Source: an uncultured Prevotellaceae bacterium (GTDB lineage Bacteria; Bacteroidota; Bacteroidia; Bacteroidales; Bacteroidaceae). Taken from it: 45,580 bases of DNA. Each line of letters starts with the position of its first letter. Position 1 is the first letter of the stretch. Shown in pieces: positions 44,518 to 45,580 of the stretch. The notes under the pieces are model-generated. The model worked only from the letters and a program-made list of their open reading frames with translations, ran no database searches and had not been told where the DNA came from. The DNA lies in NCBI GenBank assembly GCA_900318915.1, contig ONMI01000033.1:1-45580 (forward strand). Reading direction: 5' to 3'. Position numbers and translations under genes: made by a program.

Positions 44518-45576
44518 TTAGATAGAGTCGGGCAGGATGAAAATGTCGTTGCGGGCGGGGCGGCGCGCCTGGAGCGGCACGCACGAGGCGGCCACGGTGA
44601 CGGCCACGGTGTTCAGCCGGAAGAAGTCTTCCGAGAGATAGGCCGACTGCCCTGAGACGAGGTCCTTGGCTATGAAAAAGCGGTGTCCAGCCCCGTCGTG
44701 GGCGATGCCCACCAGCAGGAGGGCCTTGTCGAGCGGGGTTTCTAAGCGGTCGAAGGCCTTTTGCCGCACGGCTTGTGTCACACCATGTGGTGTAGATTTT
44801 GTCTCAGTGGCATCACCGCCGGTATGGCCCTCCCAGCACACGGTGTGTCCACTCCGCAGAGCTCCGGCCACGATGGCGGTAAGTGTGTCGAGGGGCACAT
44901 TGAGAAATACATCGCGGTAGCGGTTCTGTTTCAGGGGGAGCACGATTTGCTGGCCGAAGGGATACTGGGCCAGCGAGGTGAGCGACAGGTATTCGTCTTC
45001 GCGGCATACGCTATGGCCGAACTCAAGAGGGGTGTATTGGCACCCCAGCATGAAGACCGACTGCGGCAGGGGACCTATGCGCTCCTCCATGAGGCGGCCG
45101 GTTGCCTGCAACAGCTGGTCGGCCCCCTTGCGCTGCTGCCTGCAGGCATCCGCCTTTTGCTCCACCTCTCTGCACAGGGGCAGGAAACGGAAGAGGCTGT
45201 CGGTATGGTAGGCGCTCTGCAGCAGGGCTCCCTGCGTGCGTAGCAGACGCAGAAGGGTGGGCGCCATGCCGGTGAGGCCGATGGAACACTCCTTGCCCTG
45301 ATAGTACCTCTCCGCAGCCTGCTCCGACAAGAGCGCCTGCACGAAGAAAGCCACCGACAGGCATACCTCATCGCCGTAGGCGCGGTGCTCGCTTTCTACC
45401 AGTGCCTTCGCAGCATACAGCCAGTCGAGGGCGGGGTCGGTCTCGTGATTTCTCGGCAGGGCGACATCGACAAGGGTATCCACTGTGAAGGCAGCAGGAC
45501 GGTGCGGACCGGCCGATGGCTGTCGGCAGCCGGTCAGCAGGAGCAGGAGGAGTGAAAAACAGACAAGGTGTCGCAT
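44518..45576 (-). CDS. Lipoprotein resembling bleomycin hydrolase (C1B peptidase), catalytic residues replaced
   Basis: The 352-residue protein has a lipoprotein signal (LLLLLLTGC, C17). The rest follows the C1B papain-like aminopeptidase of Bacteroidetes: YLSLTSLAQYPFG, NVPLDTLTAIVAGALRSG, AVRQKAFDRLETPLDK and VGIAHDGAGHRFFIAKD line up with the conserved DYVSITSFTHHPF, NLPLDEMM, MRQQAYDNYQTTDDHG and YGIAKDQNGTKYYMVKNSWG. At the catalytic positions I read D51 for Cys (next to W52), K284 for His and D305 for Asn. All three are lost, so it is probably an inactive pseudopeptidase, perhaps a binding or inhibitor protein. The family match is from memory and needs a profile search. Confidence 0.7.
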   Translation of the reverse strand: MRHLVCFSLLLLLLTGCRQPSAGPHRPAAFTVDTLVDVALPRNHETDPALDWLYAAKALVESEHRAYGDEVCLSVAFFVQALLSEQAAERYYQGKECSIGLTGMAPTLLRLLRTQGALLQSAYHTDSLFRFLPLCREVEQKADACRQQRKGADQLLQATGRLMEERIGPLPQSVFMLGCQYTPLEFGHSVCREDEYLSLTSLAQYPFGQQIVLPLKQNRYRDVFLNVPLDTLTAIVAGALRSGHTVCWEGHTGGDATETKSTPHGVTQAVRQKAFDRLETPLDKALLLVGIAHDGAGHRFFIAKDLVSGQSAYLSEDFFRLNTVAVTVAASCVPLQARRPARNDIFILPDSI

Positions 45577-45580
45577 ACGG

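Noticed and set aside
1-45580. tRNA, rRNA, CRISPR arrays, insertion sequences or prophage
   Set aside because: No cloverleaf-like sequence, spaced short repeats, transposase, integrase or phage gene was recognised by eye; a tRNA or covariance search was not run.

Overview
The window looks like chromosomal DNA from a Bacteroidales bacterium, most likely Prevotellaceae. Evidence: promoters of the Bacteroidetes type (TTTG, 19-21 bases, TAnnTTTG) instead of -35/-10 boxes; type IX secretion hallmarks (a PorZ-like protein and C-terminal sorting-tail-like ends); the long form of IspG; GH3, DUF3108, DUF4254 and SbsA-like lipoprotein families typical of Bacteroidetes; and very tight gene packing. Species assignment is inference. 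No tRNA, rRNA, CRISPR array, insertion sequence or prophage was seen.

Layout. 1-8.9 kb holds housekeeping genes: the end of deoC, a polyprenyl diphosphate synthase, polA, ychF, lgt and mutS. 9.0-14.8 kb is accessory: an AAA-ATPase/PD-(D/E)XK protein with a textbook promoter, then a three-gene operon for an exported protein, a 58-residue peptide and a large secreted pectate lyase. 14.8-15.3 kb is a gene-free AT-rich stretch with one exact and four near-exact DnaA boxes, partly in facing pairs; sampled base counts suggest the plus strand changes from C-rich to G-rich here. It is the best candidate for oriC. 15.3-24.0 kb has nadA facing an operon leuS-yitT-rdgB-porZ-acyltransferase. 24.2-28.3 kb has a CotH-like secreted protein, a guaA gene that appears broken by a deletion plus frameshift, a sugar nucleotidyltransferase, and a gene-free stretch with an orphan terminator-like hairpin.

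28.3-35.3 kb is one long minus-strand operon: acpP-fabF-rnc-GH3-lipoprotein-DUF3108. It links fatty-acid synthesis, RNase III and envelope proteins. A near-perfect 25-bp hairpin sits between acpP and fabF, upstream of the RNase III gene. 35.6-37.5 kb carries DUF4254, a family 9 glycosyltransferase and rubredoxin. 37.6-43.7 kb is a second long minus-strand operon: unknown protein-rpoN-PAP2-like-purE-ispG-aldo/keto reductase. 43.8-45.6 kb holds a HAD phosphatase and a lipoprotein resembling bleomycin hydrolase in which all three catalytic residues appear replaced.

Themes are envelope and surface biology (Lgt, PorZ, acyltransferase, glycosyltransferase, lipoproteins, CotH, pectate lyase), isoprenoid synthesis (IspG, prenyl synthase) and replication/repair (PolA, MutS, both with apparent sliding-clamp-binding peptides, plus the putative origin). 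Motif assignments come from reading translations by eye; family comparisons are from memory, with no database search.
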